Assembly: GCA_963773195.1 (NCBI GenBank)
Contig: CAVZAE010000005.1
Span: 558,001 to 622,000 of the forward strand
Reading direction: 5' to 3'
From: CAIWHR01 sp963773195
GTDB taxonomy: Bacteria > Pseudomonadota > Gammaproteobacteria > Burkholderiales > Casimicrobiaceae
DNA: 64,000 nt
The stretch's first letter is position 1, and each line of letters opens with the position of its first letter. Positions 36,458 through 44,740 of the stretch are shown piece after piece. The notes beneath the pieces are model-generated. The model had not been told where the DNA came from. It saw nothing but the letters and a program-made list of their open reading frames with translations, and did no database searches. The translations under genes were made by a program, and so were the position numbers.

Positions 36458-36754
36458 ATGGACATCGTCAGTCTGATCGTGCAACTCATTTCGGGTGCGG
36501 TAGGAGGGAACATCGGCGGAGCGCTGCTCAAGCAATATAGCCTTGGCACGCTCGGCAACTCGATTGCCGGTATTGTCGGCGGCGGAATCGGCGGCCACAT
36601 TCTCAATGCGATGATGGGCGGGGGCGCGGCGGCAGCCTCCGGTGGCATGGGCTCAATTCTAGGCAGCGTCGCGGGTGGCGGGATCGGCGGGATCATCATC
36701 ATGATCATCGTCGGCCTCATCAAGAACATGATGGGGGGCAAGCCCTCCACGTAG
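36458..36754 (+). CDS. Small glycine-rich, hydrophobic protein
   Basis: 98 residues starting MDIVSLIVQLISGAVGGNIG and rich in GGGIGG repeats (IVGGGIGGHILNAMMGGGAA, SVAGGGIGGIIIMIIVGLIK). It has two or three hydrophobic stretches and lacks a signal peptide. Similar short glycine-zipper-like proteins are common as hypothetical proteins; they may form membrane oligomers. An AAGG lies just before the ATG, and a strong terminator follows, so it is a monocistronic unit. Function unknown. Confidence 0.75.
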   Translation: MDIVSLIVQLISGAVGGNIGGALLKQYSLGTLGNSIAGIVGGGIGGHILNAMMGGGAAAASGGMGSILGSVAGGGIGGIIIMIIVGLIKNMMGGKPST

Positions 36755-36777
36755 GGTCGCAGGTCCGCGGGAACCGA

Positions 36778-36805
36778 CGGGCGCCATTCGCGGCGCCCGC
36801 TTTTT
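36778..36805 (+). terminator. Rho-independent terminator after the glycine-rich protein gene
   Basis: An 8-bp stem CGGGCGCC/GGCGCCCG with a 6-base loop, then C and TTTTT. It ends the plus-strand transcript 23 bases after the stop and abuts the end of the convergent permease gene. Confidence 0.85.
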
Positions 36806-37673
36806 ATTCGGCGGCGGCACGCTCGGGCGCCTTGCGCCTCAACAGCGTGAGCGCGAGCAGCGCGGAAGCGAGCATCAGGAACAGGCTCACCGCGTTCAGC
36901 ACGGGACTTGCCCCTTCGCGCATTCGCCCGTACATCATGATCGTGAGCGGCGGGTCGGATCCGACCAGCATGAGCGTGGTATTGAAGTTCTCGAACGACA
37001 TGAGGAACGCGATCGCGGCCGCACCGAGCAGCGCGGGTCGCAGGTACGGAAATGTAATCGTCCAGAGCACGGCGGCCCGCGTCGCTCCCAGGTTGAGCGC
37101 CGCCTCCTCGAGCGCGACGTCGAAGCGCTTCAAACGCGCCGCGATCGTCAGCGTGGCGATCGTGACGATGAACGAAAACTGCCCCGCCACGACGAGCGGT
37201 AGCCCGGGTCGCAGGAATTCGAGCTCGACGCCCAGGACGTCGTCGGCGAACCGGGCCAGCCGGCTCGCGAACGCGAGGATCGAAATGCCGAGGATCACGC
37301 CCGGGATCACCAGCGGCGCGAGCATCGCCAGCGAAAGCGCCGCCTTGCCGCGGAAGCGCGCTCGTTCGAGCAGGAACGCGTTGGCCGTCCCCACCGCTAC
37401 CGTGAGCACGGTCACCCAGCCGGCGACGACGACGCTGGTCGCGATCGACGAGAGGAGCGCGTAGTCGGCGAACAGTCCCACGCGGCCGCGTGACGGCGCC
37501 CCGAGAAACCAGTCGAGCGTGAAGCCCCGCCACGGCGGCGCCGGATAGTTGGCGTCGTTGAAGGCGAACAGCGCTACGACGGCGAGCGGCAGGAACAGGA
37601 ACGCGAAGAACGCCGCGACGTATCCTGCCACGGCGTAGCGCTCGAGCGCGCTGCGGGGCAACGACGGGATCAT
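36804..37673 (-). CDS. Polyamine-type ABC transporter permease (PotC/PotI-like)
   Basis: 289 residues with six predicted membrane segments: VAGYVAAFFAFLFLPLAVVA at the start, and the coupling-loop motif EEAALNLGATRAAVLWTITF near residue 185 that contacts the ATPase. Family: second permease of spermidine/putrescine importers. It is the last gene of a four-gene operon and its start overlaps the stop of the first permease (ATGA). Confidence 0.9.
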   Translation of the reverse strand: MIPSLPRSALERYAVAGYVAAFFAFLFLPLAVVALFAFNDANYPAPPWRGFTLDWFLGAPSRGRVGLFADYALLSSIATSVVVAGWVTVLTVAVGTANAFLLERARFRGKAALSLAMLAPLVIPGVILGISILAFASRLARFADDVLGVELEFLRPGLPLVVAGQFSFIVTIATLTIAARLKRFDVALEEAALNLGATRAAVLWTITFPYLRPALLGAAAIAFLMSFENFNTTLMLVGSDPPLTIMMYGRMREGASPVLNAVSLFLMLASALLALTLLRRKAPERAAAE

Positions 37674-38557
37674 GATCGCCGCATGACGGCCGCGAAGCGC
37701 TGCCCCGTCAGCTTGAGGCCGACCCAGACGATCGCCGTGGAGAGCGCGAGCAGCAGGAACCCGAACGCCGCTCCCTGCTCCCAGTTGAAGCGCGTGATGA
37801 ACTGCGCATAGATCTGCTCGGTAAACCAGAGTGAGTTCTTGCCCCCCAGGAGCGTCGGCGTCAGGTAATTGCCGAGCGTCAGCATGAAGACGACGATCGA
37901 CCCCGCCGCGATGCCGGGGGCCGCGTGCGGGATCACGATATCCTTGAGAATGGACGGCCCCGTGGCGCCCAGGTCATAGGCTGCCTCGATCAGCGAGTCG
38001 TCGAGGGTCTCGAGCGCGTTGACGAGCGGGACGACCATGAACAGCAGTGACGTGTAGACGAGACCGACCAGGATCGTTGCATCGTGATAGAGAAGCTCGA
38101 CCGGTGCCGCGGTAATGCCCAAGTCCACGAGCAGCCGGGGAACGACGCCGGACTCGCGCAGCAGGATCATCCAGCCCAGCGTGCGCACGGTCTCGCTGAC
38201 CCAGAACGGGACCAGGCACAGGACGAAGAGCAGTGATTGCGCGCGGCCTTTCGCGACCTTGGCGATGTACCACGCGGCAGGAAAAGCGATGGCCAGCGTG
38301 GCAATCGTCGCGACGATCGACATCGCCGCCGTGCGCACGAACGTCCGCCAGTAGAGAGGCTCCTCGAAGAACGTCCGGTATTGCGCGAGACTCCACTCGA
38401 ATACCCGGGGCGCGACGCGGGCGCGGAGCGACAGGAGCGCGAGCTCGACGTGCGGCAGCACGATCAGCCCGACGAGCCACACCAGCGCCGGCGCGAACAA
38501 CAGGAGCAGCGCGAGACGTGCGCCCGGACCTGCCGACCTCGAGGGCGTCGTCGTCAC
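37670..38557 (-). CDS. Polyamine-type ABC transporter permease (PotB/PotH-like)
   Basis: 295 residues, six predicted helices. LLLLFAPALVWLVGLIVLPH is the first; the coupling loop is IEAAYDLGATGPSILKDIVI. Pairs with the PotC-like permease. Its start overlaps the ATPase stop by four bases (ATGA) and its stop overlaps the next start, so all three genes are translationally coupled. Confidence 0.9.
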   Translation of the reverse strand: MTTTPSRSAGPGARLALLLLFAPALVWLVGLIVLPHVELALLSLRARVAPRVFEWSLAQYRTFFEEPLYWRTFVRTAAMSIVATIATLAIAFPAAWYIAKVAKGRAQSLLFVLCLVPFWVSETVRTLGWMILLRESGVVPRLLVDLGITAAPVELLYHDATILVGLVYTSLLFMVVPLVNALETLDDSLIEAAYDLGATGPSILKDIVIPHAAPGIAAGSIVVFMLTLGNYLTPTLLGGKNSLWFTEQIYAQFITRFNWEQGAAFGFLLLALSTAIVWVGLKLTGQRFAAVMRRS

Positions 38558-39645
38558 GAGGCTGCGGCAAAGCAGACGGCCCGCTCGGCCTCGAAGCCGA
38601 ACGCGATGCGCTCACCGGGTGCGAGGTCGGCCAGGCGGCCGCTCTGCGGCAGCGCGATGCGGAACTCGTGCCGTGTCGAGGCCTCGCGTACGAGAACCGC
38701 CGAGTTTGCGCCATCGAAGAGCAGGCTTTCGATTTCGCCATCGAACGCCTGCGCCGAAGGCGGGAGCTCCGCACGGTCGCGCCCGAGCATAAGGGACTCC
38801 GGGCGCACGAACGCGACGACCGCATCCCCGTTCGAGATCGCGCCGCGGCGCCGCGCGCGCAGCCGCAATCCCGCGGAGGTCAAGAGCTCGACGGTTTCAC
38901 CGCCGGCGCTCGCGCGGCCCTCGACCCGGTTGTTGGTGCCGACGAATGCGGCCACGAACGGCGTGTCGGGATGGTAGTAGAGCTCCTGCGGTGCGCCGAC
39001 CTGCTCGAAGCGGCCGGCGTTCATCACAGCCACGCGATCCGACAGCACAAGTGCTTCGGATTGATCGTGCGTGATATAGACGAAGGTCGTGCCGAAGTGC
39101 GCCTGCAGCTGCTTCAACTCGATCTTCATGTGTTCGCGCAGCTTGAGATCGAGCGCACCCAGCGGCTCGTCGAGCAAGAGCAGCGTCGGCTCGAGGACGA
39201 GGCTCCTGGCGATGGCGACGCGCTGCTTCTGCCCACCCGAAAGCTGGTCGATGCGCTTGTCCTGCGCCCCCGGAAGACCCACGCGCTCGAGCATCGCGCC
39301 GACCTTGCCGCGAATCTTGGCCTTCGACGCACCTCGCCGCGCGAGCCCGTAGCCGACGTTTTCCGCGACCGACATCATCGGGAAAAGCGCCAGATGCTGG
39401 AACACCATGTTGACGGGCCGACGGTTCGGAGGCACCCCGCGCATCGACGTGCCACCGATGCGAACCTCGCCAGCGTCCGGTTCGAGGAAGCCCGCGATCA
39501 TCCGGAGCAGCGTGGTCTTGCCGCAGCCGGACGGGCCCAGGATCGAAAAGAAGCTGCCGTGCGCTACTTCGAGCGAAAGTGCGTCGACGGCGGCCAGCGC
39601 ACCGTAGCGCTTGCTGACGCGGTCGACCTCGAGATCGCGGGCCAT
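38554..39645 (-). CDS. Polyamine-type ABC transporter ATP-binding protein (PotA/PotG-like)
   Basis: 363 residues. Walker A GPSGCGKTT, Q-loop FQHLALFPMMSVAENVGYG, signature LSGGQKQRVAIARSLV, Walker B LLLLDEPLGALDL, switch ITHDQSEAL. After the ATPase comes a C-terminal TOBE-type regulatory domain (GRASAGGETVELLTSAG and on). The ATG before ARDLEVDRVSKRYG was preferred; a TTG eight codons earlier is also in frame. Powers uptake by the two permeases that follow. Confidence 0.92.
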   Translation of the reverse strand: MARDLEVDRVSKRYGALAAVDALSLEVAHGSFFSILGPSGCGKTTLLRMIAGFLEPDAGEVRIGGTSMRGVPPNRRPVNMVFQHLALFPMMSVAENVGYGLARRGASKAKIRGKVGAMLERVGLPGAQDKRIDQLSGGQKQRVAIARSLVLEPTLLLLDEPLGALDLKLREHMKIELKQLQAHFGTTFVYITHDQSEALVLSDRVAVMNAGRFEQVGAPQELYYHPDTPFVAAFVGTNNRVEGRASAGGETVELLTSAGLRLRARRRGAISNGDAVVAFVRPESLMLGRDRAELPPSAQAFDGEIESLLFDGANSAVLVREASTRHEFRIALPQSGRLADLAPGERIAFGFEAERAVCFAAAS

Positions 39646-39699
39646 CCGACGCGACGGCGCCCCGGCCAACCGGGCGCCGCCCGCTGACTCAATCGACGA

Positions 39700-40773
39700 T
39701 CAGTTTGCCGCCTTGACCCGGTCGAGCACCTTGCCTTCGATGTCCTCAATGCCGGGTGGCACGGCGGGATACCACTTGATGTTGCGCATCGCCGCGTCGG
39801 GGAAGCTCGCGGCGAACTGCGCCTTGAGCTTCGCATCCATCATCTGGTCGGCGCCCTTGGACGCGGTGAAGTTGCCGGCGGAGGCCGCGACCTTGGCCGC
39901 AATCTCCGGCCGCATGTTGAAGTTGATCCACGCGTACGCCGCGGCGTCGTTGCGGCCCTTCGCGGGAATCGCGTACGTGTCGATCCAGCCGAGCGCGCCG
40001 GACTTCGGCGCGATGTACTGGGTGTCCGGGTTTTCGCTGTTGAGCTTCCAGCCCCCGGTGTCCCACATCATCGCGCCGACGACCTCGCCCGACCGCACGC
40101 CGTTCAGGAGCTGGTCCTTGTTATCCCAGAAGAAGCGGATGTTGGGCTTGCAGGCGGCGAGTTTTTTCCCAATCTCGTCCATCAGCGCGGCATAAGCTTT
40201 GGGGTCGTTGTACAGCGCGAACGGATCCTTGCCGCTCGCGAAGGCGAACGCGATCAGCGTCGGCCGCTTCAAGCGCACCGACGTCTTGCCCTTGTACTCA
40301 GATTTGCAGAGATCGTCGTAGTCGCTCATCTTCGCGAGCTTGGTGTTGACAACGAGCCCGTCGGTGCCCCAGATATGCGGCAGCCCGTAGACCTTGCCGT
40401 CGACGGTCGTGTTCTTCTTCGTCGCGTCCAGCATCGACGGGATGAACAGCTCGCCCTTGATCTTCGAGAGATCGAGTGGCTTGTAGAGGCCGAACTCCTG
40501 CTGCGGGCCGGCGATGCGGTCCTGCGACGGTTGTGCGAGATCGAATCCCGCGCCGCCGGTCGCGCGGAGCTTCGAGATCATCTCCTCGTTGTTCGAGAGC
40601 GTGACCTCGACATCGATGCCGGTCTCCTTCTTGAACTGGGCGACGACGTCGGCCGGCACATAGTCGGCCCAGGTGATGAGGCGCAGCTTGTTGTCCTGCG
40701 CGATGGCGAGTCCGGCCAGGCCCAGGCCGGCGGCTGCGACAACGACCGTGCGGACGAGACGGAAAGCGTTCAT
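39700..40773 (-). CDS. Polyamine-type periplasmic substrate-binding protein (PotD/PotF-like)
   Basis: 357 residues. The signal peptide begins MNAFRLVRTVVVAAAGLGLA and ends near AIAQD. LRLITWADYVPADVVAQFKK is the PotD/PotF start, and RSGEVVGAMMWDTGGWKLNS with TYAIPAKGRNDAAAYAWINF continue the fold. The ligand is probably putrescine or spermidine, although relatives bind other amines. First gene of the four-gene operon; a GGAG site precedes the chosen ATG, while another ATG-like start eight codons upstream is less likely. Confidence 0.9.
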   Translation of the reverse strand: MNAFRLVRTVVVAAAGLGLAGLAIAQDNKLRLITWADYVPADVVAQFKKETGIDVEVTLSNNEEMISKLRATGGAGFDLAQPSQDRIAGPQQEFGLYKPLDLSKIKGELFIPSMLDATKKNTTVDGKVYGLPHIWGTDGLVVNTKLAKMSDYDDLCKSEYKGKTSVRLKRPTLIAFAFASGKDPFALYNDPKAYAALMDEIGKKLAACKPNIRFFWDNKDQLLNGVRSGEVVGAMMWDTGGWKLNSENPDTQYIAPKSGALGWIDTYAIPAKGRNDAAAYAWINFNMRPEIAAKVAASAGNFTASKGADQMMDAKLKAQFAASFPDAAMRNIKWYPAVPPGIEDIEGKVLDRVKAAN

Positions 40774-40885
40774 GGAGGGCTCCGTAACTGAGGACACTTC
40801 GGGCCCCGGTCGCGAGCGAGCGCCGGGTCGAGCCGAAGCTTACTCCAACGGCAGCGTATCGTGCGCCACGCGCCGAACCTCCGCG

Positions 40886-41656
40886 CTAGCCCGCCCAGCC
40901 CAGGTGGCTCAGGAAGTCGCGCGTGCGCTCGACCGCGGGCGCCCCGAAAATCTGCGCCGGCAGGCCCTGCTCGATGATGCGCCCTCCGTCGAACACCGCG
41001 ACCCAGTCGGCCACGCGCTGCGCGAAGGTCATTTCGTGCGTGACGACGACCATCGTCATGCCCTCGTCCGCGAGGGCCTTCATCACCGACAGCACCTCGC
41101 CGATCGTCTCGGGGTCGAGCGCCGACGTAGGCTCGTCGAACAGCATGACGTCCGGCTCCATGGCGAGCGCGCGGGCGATCGCGACCCGCTGCTGCTGGCC
41201 GCCCGAGAGCGCCGAAGGATAGCTCGCGAGCTTGTCGGCAAGCCCGACCTTCGCGAGCAGCGCGCCGGCGCGAGCCCGCGCCGCGGCAGGCGACATTCCG
41301 AGCACCGTGCGTGGCCCCTCGGCCACGTTGTCCAGGGCGGTCAGGTGCGGAAAGAGCTCGAAGCTCTGGAACACCATGCCCATCCGTGCACGCATCGTCC
41401 GCAAGCCGCGCTCGTCGCGTGGCAGCGTCGTCCCCTCAAACTCGATCACACCGCCGTCGAGCTTCTCGAGGCCGTTGGTGCAACGAAGCAACGTCGACTT
41501 CCCCGAGCCCGAAGGGCCGATCAGGCAGACGACTTCACCTGCGTGTACCGACAGCGAGATACCGTTCAGCACCTGCAGTGCACCGAACCGCTTGATCACG
41601 CCGTCGTAGCGGACGATCGTTGCCGCGTGGCCCTTGGTGCGAATCGACTCGCTCAT
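40886..41656 (-). CDS. Polar amino acid ABC transporter ATP-binding protein (GlnQ/GltL-like)
   Basis: 256 residues. Walker A GPSGSGKSTLLRCTNGLEKL is diagnostic for the amino acid (PAAT) class, with signature LSGGQQQRVAIARALAMEP, Walker B VMLFDEPTSALDPE and switch VTHEMTFAQRVAD. It energises the two upstream permeases. The start ATG overlaps the stop of a small ORF in ATGA, which itself lies in a tandem duplication; the true domain begins about residue 15 (TIVRYDGVIKRFG), so the first residues MSESIRTKGH are variable. Confidence 0.93.
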   Translation of the reverse strand: MSESIRTKGHAATIVRYDGVIKRFGALQVLNGISLSVHAGEVVCLIGPSGSGKSTLLRCTNGLEKLDGGVIEFEGTTLPRDERGLRTMRARMGMVFQSFELFPHLTALDNVAEGPRTVLGMSPAAARARAGALLAKVGLADKLASYPSALSGGQQQRVAIARALAMEPDVMLFDEPTSALDPETIGEVLSVMKALADEGMTMVVVTHEMTFAQRVADWVAVFDGGRIIEQGLPAQIFGAPAVERTRDFLSHLGWAG

Positions 41657-41879
41657 TCCGCGGCCTCCGGCCGGTCGAGAGCACACTTGGGCCGAAGGGG
41701 TCGGCCGCGCTCAATCGCTCGGCGACGCACCCTTCGGGCCTTGGCTCGCTGACGCTCGCCCGCCTCGCTCATTCCGCGGCCTCCGGCCGGTCGAGAGCAC
41801 ACTTGGGCCGAAGGGGTCGGCCGCGCTCAATCGCTCGGCGACGCACCCTTCGGGCCTTGGCTCGCTGACGCTCGCCCGC
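41648..41879. repeat. Perfect tandem duplication, 2 x 116 bp, in an amino acid ABC operon
   Basis: Two identical 116-bp units (41648-41763 and 41764-41879), followed by 11 further matching bases (CTCGCTCATTC). The unit length equals one 39-codon ORF plus stop less the 4-base overlap, so the duplication keeps every ATGA junction. Complete identity points to a recent event. Confidence 0.95.
41653..41772 (-). CDS. Small basic ORF of 39 codons, second tandem copy
   Basis: It is identical to the copy just upstream: starts MSEAGERQRAKARRVRRR and ends ALDRPEAAE. Its ATG overlaps the stop of the first copy (ATGA) and its TGA overlaps the ATG of the amino acid transporter ATPase. A third of its residues are Arg or Lys, so a protein, if made, would be strongly basic and unstructured. 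It is not a known domain to me. Alternatively the ORF may be a by-product of a repeated non-coding element; the exact start/stop overlaps favour translation, at least for coupling. Confidence 0.45.
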   Translation of the reverse strand: MSEAGERQRAKARRVRRRAIERGRPLRPKCALDRPEAAE

Positions 41880-41888
41880 CTCGCTCAT
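41769..41888 (-). CDS. Small basic ORF of 39 codons, first tandem copy
   Basis: The ATG overlaps the permease stop (GAATGAGCGAG). The ORF reads MSEAGERQRAKARRVRRR, continues through ERGRPLRPKC and ends ALDRPEAAE, with a TGA that overlaps the next copy's ATG. The first three codons (Met-Ser-Glu) are shared with the true start of the ATPase gene, as expected if the unit was duplicated or inserted at the original ATGAGCGAG junction. Coding status uncertain. Confidence 0.45.
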   Translation of the reverse strand: MSEAGERQRAKARRVRRRAIERGRPLRPKCALDRPEAAE

Positions 41889-42544
41889 TCGGTGACGGCG
41901 AATCGGCGCTGGATCCAGTCCACGAGCTTCGCCTGCGGGTAGCCAAGGAGCCAGTAGATCGCCGCCATCGCTGTGAGCATCTCGAGCACGCGGAACGTCT
42001 GCGCGCGCACCTGCATCGCCACATACGCAAGCTCCGACACCGCGATCACCGATACGAGCGACGTGTCCTTGAACAGCGATACCCAGGTGCTCGCGAGCAC
42101 CGGCGTAATCCGGCGCAGCGCCTGCGGAACAATGACACGGCGCAGCGCTTGTGCCCGGCTCATGCCCAGCGCCATCGCCGCCTCGAGCTGGCCGCGCCGG
42201 ATCGAATTGATGCCGGCGCGAAAGGTTTCGGCGTTGTAGGCCGTCACGTTCAGCGCGAGTGCCGTGAGGCCGGTCGCCAGCGGCGAGAGCCCGGCGCCGG
42301 TCAGGATCGGCAGCACGTAGAACGCCCAGTACACGACGAGGATCAGCGGCAGGTTGCGGAAGAGCTCGACGTAGGCCGTCGCGACGACGCGCACAGGCGC
42401 ATACCCGTACAACCGCAGGACGGCCACGACGATACCGCAGGGGACGGCGATCGCCATCGTCGCCACCGTCAGCATGATCGTCGTCCCCGTCGCCGCCAGC
42501 AGGGCTTCGCGGTGCTGCCAGACGACGGACCAGTCGAGCGTCAT
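41885..42544 (-). CDS. Polar amino acid ABC transporter permease (GltK/HisM-like)
   Basis: 219 residues, with the PAAT-class permease motif NVTAYNAETFRAGINSIRRG followed by QLEAAMALGMSRAQALRRVI, which couples to the ATPase. Five predicted helices (TTIMLTVATMAIAVPCGIVV is the first main one). Pairs with the upstream permease. It is followed by the duplicated small ORFs and then the ATPase gene. Confidence 0.92.
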   Translation of the reverse strand: MTLDWSVVWQHREALLAATGTTIMLTVATMAIAVPCGIVVAVLRLYGYAPVRVVATAYVELFRNLPLILVVYWAFYVLPILTGAGLSPLATGLTALALNVTAYNAETFRAGINSIRRGQLEAAMALGMSRAQALRRVIVPQALRRITPVLASTWVSLFKDTSLVSVIAVSELAYVAMQVRAQTFRVLEMLTAMAAIYWLLGYPQAKLVDWIQRRFAVTE

Positions 42545-42548
42545 GTCG

Positions 42549-43214
42549 CTACGATCGCCCGAGATGCGCGAGACGCCGGTAGACGCGATCGACCCCGCGT
42601 GTCACCGGGAACAGAAGCAGGAAGTAGACGAGCATCGCGAAGGTGTAAACCTCGATCGGCTGAAAACTCTGACCCGCGAGAGTCTCCGATTGGCGCATGA
42701 GCTCCGGCACGGCGATGACCGACGCAATCGCGGTATCCTTGATCGTGACGGAGAGGAGCGAGCCGAACGCCGGCAGCATCCGGACGAGCGCCTGCGGCAA
42801 TACCACACGGCGCAGGATCTGACGCCGCGACATCCCGAGCGCCAGCGCGGCGCGCGTCTGGCCCGGGCGCACTGACTCGATCCCTGCGCGCACGATCTCG
42901 GCGGCATAGGGCGCGAGATGCACGGTCAGGCCTGCGAGCGCGGCCCAGAATGGCGGCAGGGTGACGCCCCCGACGATCGGCAGCGCAAAGAACGTCCAGA
43001 CGAGCACGACCAGCACAGGGATCGCGCGCATCGAGTCGATGTAGAGGATGACGACCGGCCGTAGCCAGCGTGGACCGTGCAACCGCAGGAGTGCGACGAC
43101 GAAGCCGAGCGCGAGACTCGTCAGCCCGGAAGCAATGGAAAGGGCCAGCGTGACGAGCACGCCATACCCCAGGAACCGCCAGTGCCCGGTGATGACCGAG
43201 AAATCGAAGTCCAT
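42549..43214 (-). CDS. Polar amino acid ABC transporter permease (GltJ/HisQ-like)
   Basis: 221 residues. VHLAPYAAEIVRAGIESVRP with GQTRAALALGMSRRQILRRV is the class motif; VLVTLALSIASGLTSLALGF starts the membrane domain. It lies 4 bases before the second permease gene. Between the binding-protein gene and this one are 120 bases with a stretch that faintly resembles the 39-codon ORF (AGEAKARRARR). Confidence 0.92.
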   Translation of the reverse strand: MDFDFSVITGHWRFLGYGVLVTLALSIASGLTSLALGFVVALLRLHGPRWLRPVVILYIDSMRAIPVLVVLVWTFFALPIVGGVTLPPFWAALAGLTVHLAPYAAEIVRAGIESVRPGQTRAALALGMSRRQILRRVVLPQALVRMLPAFGSLLSVTIKDTAIASVIAVPELMRQSETLAGQSFQPIEVYTFAMLVYFLLLFPVTRGVDRVYRRLAHLGRS

Positions 43215-43334
43215 CGGATTCGCGCGCGGCAGCCCTCCGCTACGGCCTTTGCAATCGCTGCTTCGAGTTGTCGGCCTGGCCGTTCGCGCAGCGACGCGCG
43301 CGGCGCGCCTTGGCTTCGCCCGCCGCGCTCGCGG

Positions 43335-44165
43335 CTACTTCATCGTATCGACGACGCGCGCCTCGTCGGCCTTCAACTGCGGCTCGATCTCCTTCTCGAC
43401 CGCGCGCGCCCACGCGAGAAACGCCTGCTGGTTCTTGTCGACGGCCATGCCGACGGGAGCGGCCTTCTCCGCGCTGTCCTGGCAGTTGTTGTCCTTGGGC
43501 AGCACGGCGAGCTGCTTGAGCTTCCGCCCCATCGCGACCCAAGGCACGCGGTTGATCGGGACCGCGTCGGCCCGCTTCGCCATCACTTCCTCGACCGGCG
43601 CGACGCCCGAGCCCGCGACGCCACGGAGTGTCGCCTTGGGAAAGCGCTCCTTGACCCAGCTTTCCTCGCCGCCGCCCGTGTAGTACGCGATCGTGATGTC
43701 GGGCCGATTGAGATCGTCGACCGAATTCGCTCCCGCGAACTTGGGATTCGAAGAGAGCCCGAACAGGCAGACGCTGGTCGAGGAGTAGATGACGAAGTCG
43801 ACGACCTTGAGCCGGTCGGGGGTCTCGGCCAGCGGCGTGACCGAGATGTCAACCTGATTGGACGCGAGCACCGGCACCTTCGTCTCGTGGCTCACCGGCA
43901 CCGGCTCGAGCTTGACGTTCAACCGCTTCGCATATTCCTTCGCGAGGAGCCACGCCGGTCCGCTCCACGCTTCGCCCTGACCCGACGTGTTCTCGACCAG
44001 CCACGGCGCATTCGCCAGGACACCGACACGCAGCATGCCGGCCTTCTTGATGGCGTCAACGCGCGGACTTGTTCCCGGCGCCGGCACTGGAACCTCGGCC
44101 AGCGCCGTCGCGGCGGTGGCAGCAAAAACGAGCGCGGCAAGCGCGCGGTGGGGCATGCGAGGCAT
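43335..44165 (-). CDS. Amino acid ABC transporter periplasmic substrate-binding protein
   Basis: 276 residues. MPRMPHRALAALVFAATAAT with cleavage near ALAE is an export signal; GMLRVGVLANAPWLVENTSG, VDISVTPLAETPDRLKVVDF and FLAWARAVEKEIEPQLKADE follow the type II (SBP_bac_3) binding fold of amino acid importers. GGAGG five bases before the ATG fixes the start. First gene of the operon; Cys residues in CLFG and NNCQD may form a disulphide. Ligand not determinable. Confidence 0.9.
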   Translation of the reverse strand: MPRMPHRALAALVFAATAATALAEVPVPAPGTSPRVDAIKKAGMLRVGVLANAPWLVENTSGQGEAWSGPAWLLAKEYAKRLNVKLEPVPVSHETKVPVLASNQVDISVTPLAETPDRLKVVDFVIYSSTSVCLFGLSSNPKFAGANSVDDLNRPDITIAYYTGGGEESWVKERFPKATLRGVAGSGVAPVEEVMAKRADAVPINRVPWVAMGRKLKQLAVLPKDNNCQDSAEKAAPVGMAVDKNQQAFLAWARAVEKEIEPQLKADEARVVDTMK

Positions 44166-44259
44166 GGATCCTCCGGAGATCATCGTCATCGAGTTGCGCC
44201 GCGACCCAACGCCGCGGCCCATGATTGGCGACAACGAGCGCCGTGTCAACGCGCTCGCT

Positions 44260-44727
44260 CTATCGCGGCTTGCAGTCGCAATAGTCTTCGCCCCTGTCGA
44301 GGACGATGCGCCACGTCCCCGGCGCTTCCTGCCGCCACACCGAGGTGAAGATCGCGAACTGCTTGCCCGCGGGGTCCCGCACCGGTCCGCTGGACAGCGC
44401 GAGCGTGCCGGAGTCGAGCACTTCGACGTCGGCCGGCTCCCAGCTGAACGGCGCCTCCTTGCCCTCGAAAAAACGCTTCCAGCGCGCCGCGACCTGCGCC
44501 TTGCCTCGCAGCGGCGTCGGCCCCGAAAAGAACACGGCTTCGTCGGAGAGGAACGACGTGAACGCGGCGAAGTCGCGATCCGCCATCGTCTTCGCGAACG
44601 CGCGCTCGGTCGCGAACACCTGCTCGCGCAGCGCGGCAACATCGGGGGCTCGGCTCGCCGGTGCCGGCGAGCCGGCGCAACCCGAGAGGGCGACGGCGCA
44701 GCACGCGGTGATCAGCACGCGGCGCAC
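44260..44727 (-). CDS. Lipoprotein with NTF2-like (DUF4440) domain
   Basis: 155 residues. MRRVLITACCAVALSGCAGS has a lipobox (LSGC, Cys17). The rest is a DUF4440-type NTF2 fold: FAKTMADRDFAAFTSFLSDE with AVFFSGPTPLRGKAQVAARW, then FTSVWRQEAPGTWRIVLDRG. It probably sits on the periplasmic face of a membrane. No active site is evident. It ends CDCKPR, with a Cys pair of unclear meaning. 13 bases separate it from the next gene on the same strand. Confidence 0.8.
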   Translation of the reverse strand: MRRVLITACCAVALSGCAGSPAPASRAPDVAALREQVFATERAFAKTMADRDFAAFTSFLSDEAVFFSGPTPLRGKAQVAARWKRFFEGKEAPFSWEPADVEVLDSGTLALSSGPVRDPAGKQFAIFTSVWRQEAPGTWRIVLDRGEDYCDCKPR

Positions 44728-44740
44728 GATGGAGGCTCGC

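Noticed and set aside
41648..41879. CRISPR-like array
   Set aside because: The two 116-bp copies are directly joined with no spacers, so this is a tandem duplication and not a CRISPR.
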